DNA of 64,000 bases from Mesonia maritima (GTDB lineage Bacteria; Bacteroidota; Bacteroidia; Flavobacteriales; Flavobacteriaceae): contig NZ_JBHLUA010000021.1 of NCBI RefSeq assembly GCF_042433895.1, forward strand, positions 67,754 to 131,753. The letters run 5' to 3'. Made by a program: the position numbers and the translations under genes. This document shows, one piece after another, positions 19,901-27,576 of this stretch; position 1 is the stretch's first letter; the number at the start of each line of letters is the position of its first letter. Under the pieces are notes generated by a model. It had not been told where the DNA came from, did not search any database, and saw only the letters and a list, made by a program, of their open reading frames with translations.

Positions 19901-20787
19901 GTCGCATTTCCTGTGGGTTGAACAAATGGCGCAATTCTTTTTCCATAGTTTCCATCTGCAGTTATAAAATAATAAGACCGGTTGGCATATAAATTTAGAT
20001 TGGTTAAATTTTCTTCGCTCCACTCATCATCTACAGCTTTTGCATAAAATAGAATATAATCTTGTGAGTCGAAACTTCCATCGTTTCCACCTACTACACG
20101 AATAGAAGTTTCAGGAATATCGTAGTATTCGTTTTCACTATTTTGCAATGGCAGCATATCGCCACCGTGACCATGAATTTTTAATCTTCTCGGATCAATA
20201 GAAGAAACATTCATTCCCAAACTACTTAAAAAGCTTCGGGATAATTTATAAACGCCTGATTTTTCAACATAAAAACGAAACCATTCTCCGTTTGCTAAAA
20301 CTGAATTGGTTACAGAAGGAGTCGAAAAGGTTACATTTCCATCACGTGCCACTCCTTTTGTATATTGAATTGAAAAGGAAGTAATTTTCTTAAAAACACC
20401 ATTTTGCTTTACTATAGGACTTAATTCAAATTGAAAGTATGAAACTTCTCTTGCCTTAGAGGCAAACATTTTGAAGTTTGGAGTTGAAGGTATACGCGAT
20501 TTATCTAAATTATTTAACTTTGAAGCAGAAATTACTTCATAAGAAATATTCGTCAATTCTGAAGAAATTATATTTCCAGCTTCTTTCCATTGATTGGTGT
20601 AAGAAATCGTTTGTTCGGCTTCATTATAATTAAAAAATTGATTACCAAACCCCGGAACAAGTTTACGTCCTTCTTCAGGCGAAGTTGAAACATCTTTTTC
20701 TTCATTCCAGCTTATGGAAAATTGCTTTTGCTGCGCGTTTAATGTAAAAAAGAAACCTAAAAAAAATATGGTGTAAAGAAACTTCAT
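16957..20787 (-). CDS. porU: T9SS sortase PorU (C25-type peptidase)
   Basis: A 1276-residue secreted protein with a signal peptide. The Peptidase_C25 (gingipain-like) domain covers residues ~550-930; the catalytic His is in VNYFGHGGENG and the Cys in FVTITCDFTIFD. The C-terminus (LNYPNPF...GKGVYVYKLTV...KLVIL) is a T9SS CTD-like beta sandwich. PorU removes the CTD signal of T9SS cargo at the cell surface and attaches many cargos to A-LPS. It is paired with porV and divergent from gldJ, the arrangement seen in gliding Flavobacteriia. Confidence 0.95.
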   Translation of the reverse strand: MKFLYTIFFLGFFFTLNAQQKQFSISWNEEKDVSTSPEEGRKLVPGFGNQFFNYNEAEQTISYTNQWKEAGNIISSELTNISYEVISASKLNNLDKSRIPSTPNFKMFASKAREVSYFQFELSPIVKQNGVFKKITSFSIQYTKGVARDGNVTFSTPSVTNSVLANGEWFRFYVEKSGVYKLSRSFLSSLGMNVSSIDPRRLKIHGHGGDMLPLQNSENEYYDIPETSIRVVGGNDGSFDSQDYILFYAKAVDDEWSEENLTNLNLYANRSYYFITADGNYGKRIAPFVQPTGNATTTITTFDDYQYHEIDDYSIVKTGRRWFGDRFDVENEKEFEFTFENLITSEPVEFRINTVSASEASTSMKISVNGEELGTSTFSAITDDNFADDSTISNQLIVNSSNINVKLTYNNGGNPASLAYVDYINVKAKRELRATNSQLEFTWEDAATTSGIGEYVIQNASSIQEVWDITDLYNVYYIENTQNQSNFSFKSTLGERRNYIAIPSSNFYTPLKEANAQVDNINLKGTVFENNQGQFQDVDYVIVTSELLLQQANRLAQYRREKDDLNVKVVLTKDIYTEFNSGKQDIGAIRNFIKYIYDNASSSTNRIKYVCLFGDGSVDYKNRLQNNNNIVPVFESLDSFSTSPSTTPSDDFYGLMDANEGASIFGGKLDIAVGRILADSPQTAKILVDKIFDYESKVSYGSWRNNFVLISDDADKRGNGGDDFDLQVKLDELGDDISENQPFINVKKIHSDSYQQVSSSGGFRYPEANEAINQAVEVGACVVNYFGHGGENGLAAERLVTIESIENWQNENRYNLFVTITCDFTIFDNPLRLSPGEYNLLNNNGGSVAMVSTVRKIFVSTGADYNFKLAPYLFQYDNQEVTIAEAVRLAKNDLTDPDRRTIFYFGDPAMKLALPDPEINLTHINDIPISSPQVDTLKALSKIKMRGELVYANGSRVTNYNGILSSVIFDKRIDRSTLNNDGSGVFDFTTLGESIFRGQASVTNGEFEFEFVVPKDIKIPVGEGRVSFYSQRNQLLQDNKGYNTSILVGGINENAPEDNKGPEIQLYMNDENFVSGGITNSSPFLLAKLADENGINTASGIGHDLVAILDGDETDPFVVNDYYETEVDDYTKGSVNYKLRDLDEGLHTLTFKAWDVYNNSSTAEIQFMVTGDDELKINRVLNYPNPFTTYTEFWFNHNRPFEPLEVQVQVFTVTGKVVWTKNQVINTDGFLSRDITWDGRDDFGDRIGKGVYVYKLTVKSTLTNKKVEKFEKLVIL

Positions 20788-20833
20788 CGCTAGAAATAAC
20801 GTTAATTAAATAATTGTATTATATTTAGACCCA

Positions 20834-20841
20834 CAAAATTA
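20834..20841 (-). promoter_or_regulatory. Candidate -7 element for porU
   Basis: On the minus strand TAATTTTG matches TAnnTTTG, 46 bp upstream of the porU ATG. No TTG was found at the expected distance, so support is partial. Confidence 0.4.
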
Positions 20842-20934
20842 ATTTATTTAGTAGATATAAATACTAATCTGAAAGAATTAACGTTATACAAAAGAGAACG
20901 CAATAATATTAAATGCTAAAATAATAAAACAAAC

Positions 20935-20964
20935 TTGTTAATTTAGCGTTAATTGTTATATTGC
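20935..20964 (+). promoter_or_regulatory. Candidate promoter for gldJ
   Basis: TTG at 20935-20937 and TATATTGC at 20957-20964 (close to TAnnTTTG) with a 19-bp spacer. The gldJ ATG is at 20997. The -7 match is imperfect. Confidence 0.35.
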
Positions 20965-20996
20965 AAACCCAAAATTTTACAAACTTAAATTGTATT

Positions 20997-22664
20997 ATGA
21001 GAATCAATACCGCTCTTAAATCATTTTTTGCTGTTGCTGTTTTAGGCTTTGTCGCCTGCAACAACTCAAGAGACTACAAAGACAATTCCCGAGCTACCGG
21101 ATGGGATTTAACCGGAAAAGATGGTATGATGAAATACCAAACAGATTATGAGGGCCAAAAAACAGGTCCCGGTCTTGTCTTCATCGAAGGCGGAACGTTT
21201 ACTATGGGTCGTGTTCAAGACGATGTAATGCACGATTGGAATAACACGCCTACCCAACAACACGTTCAATCCTTTTATATGGATGAAACTGAAGTTACCA
21301 ACCGTATGTATTTACAATACTTAGATTGGTTAAAATTAACGTTCCCTCCTACTGAGGAAAAATATAAAAATATTTATGTTGGAGCACTTCCCGATACATT
21401 AGTATGGAGAAACCGCTTAGGATATAATGAAACGATGACGAATAACTATTTACGTCACCCGGCTTATCAGAATTATCCTGTGGTAGGTGTAAACTGGATT
21501 CAAGCAACTGAATTCAGTAAATGGAGAACTAACCGTGTAAACCAATTATTATTAGAGCAAGAAGAGTATACTGCTGAAGGAGCCAGATTCCAAACAGATG
21601 CAAATTCTACTTTTGATACTGAAACTTATATAAATGCACCTACTAAAACTTATGGTGGCAACGATTCTTTAATCCGTGGAAGAAATTCAGATAGATTAAC
21701 TCAAGTAGTGAAAGAAGACACTATACATAAATACGTACAACGTAAAGATGGTGTTCTTTTACCTGAATACCGTTTACCAACAGAAGCTGAGTGGGAGTAC
21801 GCAGCTTTAGGAATGTCTAGTGTAAGAGAATACAATCAATATAGAGGAAGAAAAAAATACCCTTGGGATGGGCAATACACTCGTTCCGGAAGTAGAAAAA
21901 CAAGCGGAGATCAATTAGCTAACTTTAAACAAGGTGATGGTGATTACGGTGGTATTGCAGGATGGAGTGATGATGGTGCAGACATTACTGCGGAAATAAA
22001 ATCTTACGCTCCAAATGATTACGGTTTATATGATATGGCCGGAAACGTTTCTGAATGGGTAGCTGATGTTTACAGACCTATCGTAGATGATGAATTTAAT
22101 GACTTTAACTATTATCGAGGAAATGTTTATACAAAAAATTCAATTGGTCAAGATGGAACTGTTGAAGTATTAACTCCAGATAATATTGCTTACGATACGT
22201 TAAGTAATGGAAGTATTGTTGCTCGAGGTTTACCTGGCGAAATTAAAAAAGAACCTGTTACTAGAGAAGATACTTATTTAAGAACTCAATTTACAGAAAG
22301 TGATAATAGAGATTTCCGTGATGGAGACAAAGCTTCAGGAAGATATTATCGAGAACAAGGAGATATTGAAGATGAATCAAAACGCATGTACAATTCTCCA
22401 AAACATCGAGTATCGGTAATGCAAGATTCAACTGGAAACTCTTCATTAGATAGACAATATGACACTTCTTCAGAAAGAACTACGCTTATTGACAACGAAG
22501 TTAGAGTATATAAAGGAGGTTCTTGGAGAGACAGAGCATATTGGTTAGATCCTGCTCAACGTCGTTACTTCCCACAAGATATGGCAACAGATGATATTGG
22601 TTTCAGAAATGCAATGTCTAGAGTTGGTTCTAAATCTCAAAAAGGAAAAAGAGCTAGAGATTAA
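20997..22664 (+). CDS. gldJ: Gliding motility lipoprotein GldJ
   Basis: A 555-residue lipoprotein. The signal AVAVLGFVAC puts the acylated Cys at residue 21. The rest is a formylglycine-generating-enzyme/sulfatase-modifying-type fold (FIEGGTFTMGRV, YRLPTEAEWEYAALG, MAGNVSEWVADV, KGGSWRDRAYWL). GldJ is required for gliding and stabilises GldK and the T9SS machinery in Flavobacterium. The ATG at 20997 is chosen because it gives a clean lipoprotein signal; an in-frame TTG upstream overlaps the putative promoter. The gene is divergent from porU-porV and is followed by a terminator before murF. Confidence 0.95.
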   Translation: MRINTALKSFFAVAVLGFVACNNSRDYKDNSRATGWDLTGKDGMMKYQTDYEGQKTGPGLVFIEGGTFTMGRVQDDVMHDWNNTPTQQHVQSFYMDETEVTNRMYLQYLDWLKLTFPPTEEKYKNIYVGALPDTLVWRNRLGYNETMTNNYLRHPAYQNYPVVGVNWIQATEFSKWRTNRVNQLLLEQEEYTAEGARFQTDANSTFDTETYINAPTKTYGGNDSLIRGRNSDRLTQVVKEDTIHKYVQRKDGVLLPEYRLPTEAEWEYAALGMSSVREYNQYRGRKKYPWDGQYTRSGSRKTSGDQLANFKQGDGDYGGIAGWSDDGADITAEIKSYAPNDYGLYDMAGNVSEWVADVYRPIVDDEFNDFNYYRGNVYTKNSIGQDGTVEVLTPDNIAYDTLSNGSIVARGLPGEIKKEPVTREDTYLRTQFTESDNRDFRDGDKASGRYYREQGDIEDESKRMYNSPKHRVSVMQDSTGNSSLDRQYDTSSERTTLIDNEVRVYKGGSWRDRAYWLDPAQRRYFPQDMATDDIGFRNAMSRVGSKSQKGKRARD

Positions 22665-22687
22665 AAACAATATAATTTAAAGTTTAC

Positions 22688-22720
22688 AAAAGCCCTTTAA
22701 TTAATCTTAAAGGGCTTTTT
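22688..22720 (+). terminator. Terminator after gldJ
   Basis: Perfect 13-bp inverted repeat AAAAGCCCTTTAA / TTAAAGGGCTTTT (22688-22700 and 22707-22719) with a six-base loop and T tail. MurF starts 15 bp beyond. Confidence 0.88.
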
Positions 22721-22734
22721 TATATAAATAGATT

Positions 22735-24015
22735 ATGAAAATATCAGAATTACACAAACTATTTTTAGCTAGCAGCGGAATAAGTACTGATACCCGTAAA
22801 ATAAAAGAAAAAAGCATTTTTTTCGCCTTGAAAGGAGAGAATTTCAACGGTAATACCTTCGCTAAAGAAGCGCTAAAATTAGGTGCAAATTATGCTATAG
22901 TTGATGAAAAAATTAACATTGAAAATAAAAAGATTATATCCGTTGAAAACGTATTGTCATCACTTCAGCAGCTAGCCACCTATCACCGTAACTACTTAAA
23001 ATTACCTATTATTGCGATAACGGGTAGCAACGGAAAAACAACCACAAAAGAATTAATTCATCGTGTATTATCTCAAAAATTTAATGCAAAAGCTACAGTC
23101 GGAAATTTAAACAATCATATTGGCGTTCCGCTTACGCTTTTAAGTTTTGATAGTTCTACTGAAATAGGAATTGTGGAAATGGGCGCAAACCATCAAAAAG
23201 AAATTGAAAAACTGACCGAAATTGCGTTACCTGATTATGGCTATATCACGAATTTTGGAAAAGCTCATTTAGAAGGTTTCGGCGGTGTTGCAGGTGTAAT
23301 TAAAGGAAAAAGCGAACTATACAAACATCTACAAAAGCACGACAAAAAAATTTTTATAAATGCTGATGATGAGTTACAACTAGAATTAACAGAAAATTCA
23401 AACACAATATCCTTCAGTGAACACAAAAAAGCAGATTATACCATTAAAACGCTTTCGAGTTCTCCCACTGTCATTGTTGAGTCCGAAAATACAACAATTA
23501 AAAGTAACCTTATAGGAAACTATAATACTAAAAATATTGCTATCGCTATTGCTATCGGTTCGTATTTTGAGATTGAAATAAACCGAATTAAAGCTGCTAT
23601 TGAAAGTTATCTTCCCGATAATAATCGATCACAGATTATTGAAAAAAACAACAATAAAATTATACTTGACGCATACAATGCTAATCCTACAAGTATGGCT
23701 GCAGCACTAGAAAGTTTCAAACTAATAGATGCAAACCGAAAAATTGTGATTCTGGGCGATATGTTTGAAATCGGAAAAACTTCAAAAGAAGAACATCAAA
23801 TTATAATTGATAAATTAAAAGAATATAATTTTGACGAAGCTTTTGTGTTAGGAAAAGACTTTAAGAAAACTGAAATAAATTCCGATAAAATTCAAGCTTT
23901 TCAAACTTTTGAAGAATTCAAGGATTACTTCAAAAAGGAGTCTGTTAAAAAAAGTACTATACTTATTAAGGGTTCAAGAGGAATGAAATTAGAACGTGTC
24001 TTAGAACTTCTTTAA
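22735..24015 (+). CDS. murF: UDP-N-acetylmuramoyl-tripeptide--D-alanyl-D-alanine ligase
   Basis: A 426-residue Mur ligase that adds D-Ala-D-Ala to the UDP-MurNAc-tripeptide in the last cytoplasmic step of peptidoglycan precursor synthesis. The N-terminal domain has GISTDTRKI...FFALKGENFNG (MurF-type UDP-substrate site). The ATP loop is ITGSNGKTTTKELI (residues ~100-113), with NLNNHIGVPLTLL, EMGANHQKEIE and the C-terminal domain LDAYNANPTSMAAALESF and ILGDMFEIG. Length is normal. The stop is 2 bp from the convergent tRNA gene. Confidence 0.95.
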   Translation: MKISELHKLFLASSGISTDTRKIKEKSIFFALKGENFNGNTFAKEALKLGANYAIVDEKINIENKKIISVENVLSSLQQLATYHRNYLKLPIIAITGSNGKTTTKELIHRVLSQKFNAKATVGNLNNHIGVPLTLLSFDSSTEIGIVEMGANHQKEIEKLTEIALPDYGYITNFGKAHLEGFGGVAGVIKGKSELYKHLQKHDKKIFINADDELQLELTENSNTISFSEHKKADYTIKTLSSSPTVIVESENTTIKSNLIGNYNTKNIAIAIAIGSYFEIEINRIKAAIESYLPDNNRSQIIEKNNNKIILDAYNANPTSMAAALESFKLIDANRKIVILGDMFEIGKTSKEEHQIIIDKLKEYNFDEAFVLGKDFKKTEINSDKIQAFQTFEEFKDYFKKESVKKSTILIKGSRGMKLERVLELL

Positions 24016-24017
24016 AG

Positions 24018-24092
24018 TGGGTCATACTGGATTCGAACCAGTGACTTCTACCCTGTCAAGGTAACACTCTGAACCAACTGAGTTAATGACCC
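24018..24092 (-). tRNA. tRNA-Val (anticodon GAC)
   Basis: A cloverleaf can be drawn on the minus strand. The acceptor stem is GGGTCAT/ATGACCC, the D arm contains CAGTTGGTTCAGAG, the anticodon stem-loop TTACC-TTGACAG-GGTAG has GAC at 34-36, and the T arm is CTGGTTCGAATCCAG. CCA is not encoded. GAC reads GUU/GUC (Val); it should not be confused with the Asp anticodon GUC. Confidence 0.9.
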
Positions 24093-24111
24093 AAAATAAA
24101 AATCAAAGATA

Positions 24112-24145
24112 AAAAAATCCGAAGTAAAATTACTTCGGATTTTTT
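24112..24145. terminator. Bidirectional-looking terminator between two tRNA-Val genes
   Basis: Inverted repeat AAAAAATCCGAAGTA / TACTTCGGATTTTT with a five-base AAAAT loop, A-rich on the left and T-rich on the right. It stands between the two tRNA genes and could end the TAC tRNA transcript (minus strand) or murF read-through (plus strand). Confidence 0.7.
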
Positions 24146-24147
24146 AG

Positions 24148-24222
24148 TGGGCGCGAAGGGATTCGAACCCCTGACCCCTTGGGTGTAAACCAAGTGCTCT
24201 GAACCAACTGAGCTACGCGCCC
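24148..24222 (-). tRNA. tRNA-Val (anticodon TAC)
   Basis: Minus-strand cloverleaf. The acceptor is GGGCGCG/CGCGCCC, the D arm is GCTCAGTTGGTTCAGAGC, the anticodon arm CTTGG-TTTACAC-CCAAG has TAC, and the T arm is AGGGGTTCGAATCCCT. CCA is not encoded. It reads GUA/GUG. Confidence 0.95.
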
Positions 24223-24290
24223 TTATTGCTGTAATGCGGATGCAAATATAAACCATTTTTACATTTCACAAAGTATTTTTTTAAAAAAAA

Positions 24291-25511
24291 TTAAATTATT
24301 TCTGCCACTGTAAATGTACTTCCGCCAATAAAAATTAAATCATCTAAAGTAGCTGCTTCATTTGCAGCTAAATAGGCTCTTTCAACAGAATTATAAGTTT
24401 CGCCAAACAAATTATATTTTTCTGCGGAGTTTTGTAAAAGTAACGCATCCATTCCTCTAGGAATTGAAGGTTTACAAAAATAATATTTCGCTTCTTTGGG
24501 AAATAGGGGTAAAATGAGTGATAAATCTTTATCATTCACTACTCCTAAAACAATATGTAATTTTTTAAAATCTTCTTCTAACAACTGACGGATGACACAT
24601 CGTAAACCTTCAGCATTATGAGCTGTATCACAAATTACTTTAGGGTTTAGTGATAAAGTTTCCCATCGCCCTTTTAAATTTGTATTGCTTTTTGTTTTAG
24701 CAATTCCCGCTTTTATATTACTTTCATCAATACTCCAACCCAGAGAGCGTAAAATTTCAAGACTGGCAATTACCGTTTTTTTGTTATGTTCTTGGTAATT
24801 TCCTTTTAAATCTGAAGGATAAGCTGCCCAAATATTCATTTCATTAGCGAAAGAAATACAAGAGCCAGTTTCTTGAGCTTTTTCTTCAAAAACTAAGCGA
24901 GTATTCTTAGCACTTTCTCCGATTACGACCGGAATTCCCTTTTTTATGATTCCCGCTTTTTCGCTGGCAATTTCTTCTAGTGTATTTCCTAAAAATTGTG
25001 TGTGATCTAAACCAATATTTGTAATTACAGAAAGTTCTGGCGTAATAATATTGGTTGAATCTAATCTTCCGCCCAAACCAACTTCAATTATTGCTACATC
25101 GATGTTTTCTTCCGCAAAATACTGAAACGCCATTGCAACTGTCATTTCAAAAAAAGAAGGCCGTAAATCTTGTAAAAATTCACTATTTTCTTCTATAAAA
25201 TTCACTACAAATTCTTCAGAAACATCTTTACCATTAATTTTTATACGCTCTCTAAAATCTTTTAAATGAGGTGAAGTATATAAACCCACACGATAGCCAC
25301 ATTCTTGTAAAACAGAAGCCAACATATGACTGGTTGAACCTTTTCCATTTGTTCCTGCTACGTGAATGCTCTTAAATTTTTTATGCGGAAATCCTAAATG
25401 TTTTGAAAGAGCTAAACTATTTGTTAAGTCTTTTTTAAAAGCAGTTTTCCCTTGTTTCTGATACATAGGCAACTGCTGGAACATCCAGTCTAAAGTTTCT
25501 TTATAATTCAT
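24291..25511 (-). CDS. folC: Bifunctional folylpolyglutamate synthase / dihydrofolate synthase
   Basis: A 406-residue Mur-ligase-superfamily enzyme. The ATP loop is VAGTNGKGSTSHMLASVL, followed by GLYTSPHLKDFRERI, VGLGGRLDSTNII and TNIGLDHTQFLGNTLEEIA (the carbamylated-Lys region is SEKAGIIKKGIPVV), and DTAHNAEGL in the C-terminal domain. It adds glutamate to (dihydro)pteroate/folate. The ATG at 25511 is preferred, since an upstream in-frame Met would overlap the tonB gene; this leaves 7 bp between the two genes. Confidence 0.93.
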   Translation of the reverse strand: MNYKETLDWMFQQLPMYQKQGKTAFKKDLTNSLALSKHLGFPHKKFKSIHVAGTNGKGSTSHMLASVLQECGYRVGLYTSPHLKDFRERIKINGKDVSEEFVVNFIEENSEFLQDLRPSFFEMTVAMAFQYFAEENIDVAIIEVGLGGRLDSTNIITPELSVITNIGLDHTQFLGNTLEEIASEKAGIIKKGIPVVIGESAKNTRLVFEEKAQETGSCISFANEMNIWAAYPSDLKGNYQEHNKKTVIASLEILRSLGWSIDESNIKAGIAKTKSNTNLKGRWETLSLNPKVICDTAHNAEGLRCVIRQLLEEDFKKLHIVLGVVNDKDLSLILPLFPKEAKYYFCKPSIPRGMDALLLQNSAEKYNLFGETYNSVERAYLAANEAATLDDLIFIGGSTFTVAEII

Positions 25512-25518
25512 GGAAATA

Positions 25519-26385
25519 TTAATCGGAAAGTTTGAACTCGTAAACAATAGTCCCTACCTGTTTTACAGGCGCATCTGCATCACTATTAAATTTAGTGGCT
25601 AAAGCTGCACGACGAGCTGGTTCTAATAAACAAGAAGCAGTATTGGTAGTGCCTTTAACACCGGCTACAGCATTTACAACTTTGCCTTGTTGGTTAACTT
25701 CTATTTTCACCACTACGACACCGGACTCGTTACAATCTTGAACAAATTTTTCTTTATTTAATGCTTTTCTACCTCCTAAACGATAATTTCCGTCGCCATC
25801 AAGACCTTTTCCTTGACCATAATAAGAAGAAGCATCGGGATCGCCATTGGGATCTCCTTTATCTCCAGCTTGATTATCATTTCCTTCACCTCCATTTTCT
25901 TGACCATCTTTTTTAGGTCCGTTTAAAATGCTATTCATTGCATCTGAAGTGGATTTATCTGGTTTAGGATCTGGTTTCTTTACTTCTTTCGGTTTTTCTT
26001 TAACCGGTTCAGTTTTTTCTTCAGCAGGCTTTTCTTCTTTTTTAGGTTTATCAGTAGGAGTTGGTTTGGTTTCTTTTTTCTTATCTTTTATTACCGGTGC
26101 ATCTTCTGTATCTTGAGAAATCACCTCTTCATTTACTTCTGGTTCACTTTGCGGTGTTGAAGTTGACTGAGAAGTACTTTGTTGCGGTGCAGATTTTACA
26201 GGTTCTGTAGGTTGCTCTGTACCTGAACCTACTTCTGATGTTCCGAAATTTACGGCAATTCCATTTTCCGGTGGTGGATCCAAATAGGTTAAACCAAAGA
26301 AAAACAACAAAATAAGCAACAGCGTATTGATGATTACCGTAATAATCAGCGATTTTTTCTCATGTTTGGTTTCAAACAACGCCAT
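25519..26385 (-). CDS. Energy transducer TonB-like protein
   Basis: A 288-residue protein with one N-terminal transmembrane anchor (SLIITVIINTLLLILLFFFGL), a long Pro/Lys/Glu-rich periplasmic spacer (residues ~55-150), a Gly/Asp/Asn-rich stretch, and a C-terminal domain (VVVVKIEVNQQGKVVNAVAG...CLLEPARRAALATKF...GTIVYEFKL) of the TonB type. TonB couples the proton motive force to outer-membrane receptors. The exbD and exbB genes are immediately upstream in the same operon, making a complete energising unit. Confidence 0.88.
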   Translation of the reverse strand: MALFETKHEKKSLIITVIINTLLLILLFFFGLTYLDPPPENGIAVNFGTSEVGSGTEQPTEPVKSAPQQSTSQSTSTPQSEPEVNEEVISQDTEDAPVIKDKKKETKPTPTDKPKKEEKPAEEKTEPVKEKPKEVKKPDPKPDKSTSDAMNSILNGPKKDGQENGGEGNDNQAGDKGDPNGDPDASSYYGQGKGLDGDGNYRLGGRKALNKEKFVQDCNESGVVVVKIEVNQQGKVVNAVAGVKGTTNTASCLLEPARRAALATKFNSDADAPVKQVGTIVYEFKLSD

Positions 26386-26397
26386 ATAACTTTTTAT

Positions 26398-26790
26398 TTA
26401 TTGCGGCTTAACCGCCAACACTATTTTATACTCATTCCTTTTTGCGATATCCATTACATTTACCGCATCTTGAATAGGCACGCTTTCTTCAGCTCTTAAA
26501 ATAATCGTAGGCTCTTCCACTCCTCGTAAACGCTTCTGCAATTCTAATTCCAAATTATTTTTTGAAATTCTTTCATCATTTATATAAACTTCTAACTCTT
26601 TAGTAATACTCACCGCCAAATTTTGCTTATTGGTAGTTTTCCCTTTGGCTTTAGGTAAAATAAGATCTAAAGCTTCGGGCGTGATTACCGGAGAAGTTAA
26701 CATAAAAAACACCAATAACAGAAACACAATATCTGTCATGGAAGACATGCTAAATTCGGGACTTACTTTATTTCTTCCTCTTAAATTCAT
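26398..26790 (-). CDS. exbD: Biopolymer transporter ExbD/TolR
   Basis: A 130-residue protein with a short cytoplasmic N-terminus, one transmembrane helix beginning MTDIVFLLLVFFMLTSP and a periplasmic domain. Asp20 in MTDIVF is the conserved protonatable residue of ExbD/TolR. The gene starts 1 bp after exbB ends and is followed by tonB after 12 bp, so the three are translated together. Confidence 0.93.
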   Translation of the reverse strand: MNLRGRNKVSPEFSMSSMTDIVFLLLVFFMLTSPVITPEALDLILPKAKGKTTNKQNLAVSITKELEVYINDERISKNNLELELQKRLRGVEEPTIILRAEESVPIQDAVNVMDIAKRNEYKIVLAVKPQ

Positions 26791-26791
26791 A

Positions 26792-27493
26792 TTAAGCCGG
26801 TTCGTTTAATAAGTCTAAGAAATCTACTGCTGTAGCTTCCATTTGGTGCACAACTTTATCGGTTTTTACAACCAAATGATTATAACCGATATAAGCAATA
26901 ATTCCTACAATTAAACCTGCAACTGTTGTGGTCATCGCGGTGTAAATTCCTTGTGCCAAAGAACCCATTTCTGCCTGACCGCTACTTGTTGCTAATTCAT
27001 GAAAAGCCAAAACCATACCAATTACAGTTCCTAAAAACCCAATCATTGGTGCTGCTCCGGCAATTGTTGCTAGAATACTTACGTTTTTTTCTAATTTATA
27101 AACTTCGAGTCTTCCTGCATTTTCGATAGCGGTATTAATATCTTCTAGCGGACTTCCGATTCTGGAAATTCCTTTTTCAGTTAAACGAGCAACCGGAGAA
27201 TTCTCTTGCGCGCATCTAATTTTTGCAGCTTCAATATTTCCGGTAGCAACATTATCTTTTATCTGAGCCATAAAATTAGGATCAGATTTTGAAGCTGCTT
27301 TTATGGCAAAAAGACGTTCAAAATAAATATACATTGCTACCACTAGCAATACAAAAAGAATAGCAATGATAATTGTTCCGCCAATACCACCACTAAAAAT
27401 TAATTCAAAAAAAGAAAGCGTTTTTTCTTCGGGTACTTGTTCTGCCGCATCTTGAGCTTGGTTGGCAGCTTCTTGCATAAATATTGCTAGCAT
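26792..27493 (-). CDS. exbB: MotA/TolQ/ExbB proton channel family protein
   Basis: A 233-residue protein with three membrane segments (IFSGGIGGTIIIAILFVLLVVAMYIYF; ISILATIAGAAPMIGFLGTVIGMVLAF-type region at ~140-165; TTVAGLIVGIIAYIGYNHLV). The blocks GAAPMIGFLGTV and GIYTAMTTTVAGL are the MotA/TolQ/ExbB signature. It forms the pentameric channel around ExbD that energises TonB. It is first in the exbB-exbD-tonB order. Confidence 0.93.
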   Translation of the reverse strand: MLAIFMQEAANQAQDAAEQVPEEKTLSFFELIFSGGIGGTIIIAILFVLLVVAMYIYFERLFAIKAASKSDPNFMAQIKDNVATGNIEAAKIRCAQENSPVARLTEKGISRIGSPLEDINTAIENAGRLEVYKLEKNVSILATIAGAAPMIGFLGTVIGMVLAFHELATSSGQAEMGSLAQGIYTAMTTTVAGLIVGIIAYIGYNHLVVKTDKVVHQMEATAVDFLDLLNEPA

Positions 27494-27576
27494 AAATCTA
27501 TTCGTTTAATTTTGATAACGTTTAATCTACTAAATAATTATAATTTAAGATATAAAGCTAAGTTATTTCCAGTTGA

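Noticed and set aside
24018..24092. Assignment of this tRNA as tRNA-Asp
   Set aside because: The loop is TTGACAG, so positions 34-36 are GAC, which pairs with Val codons GUU/GUC; Asp needs GUC as anticodon.
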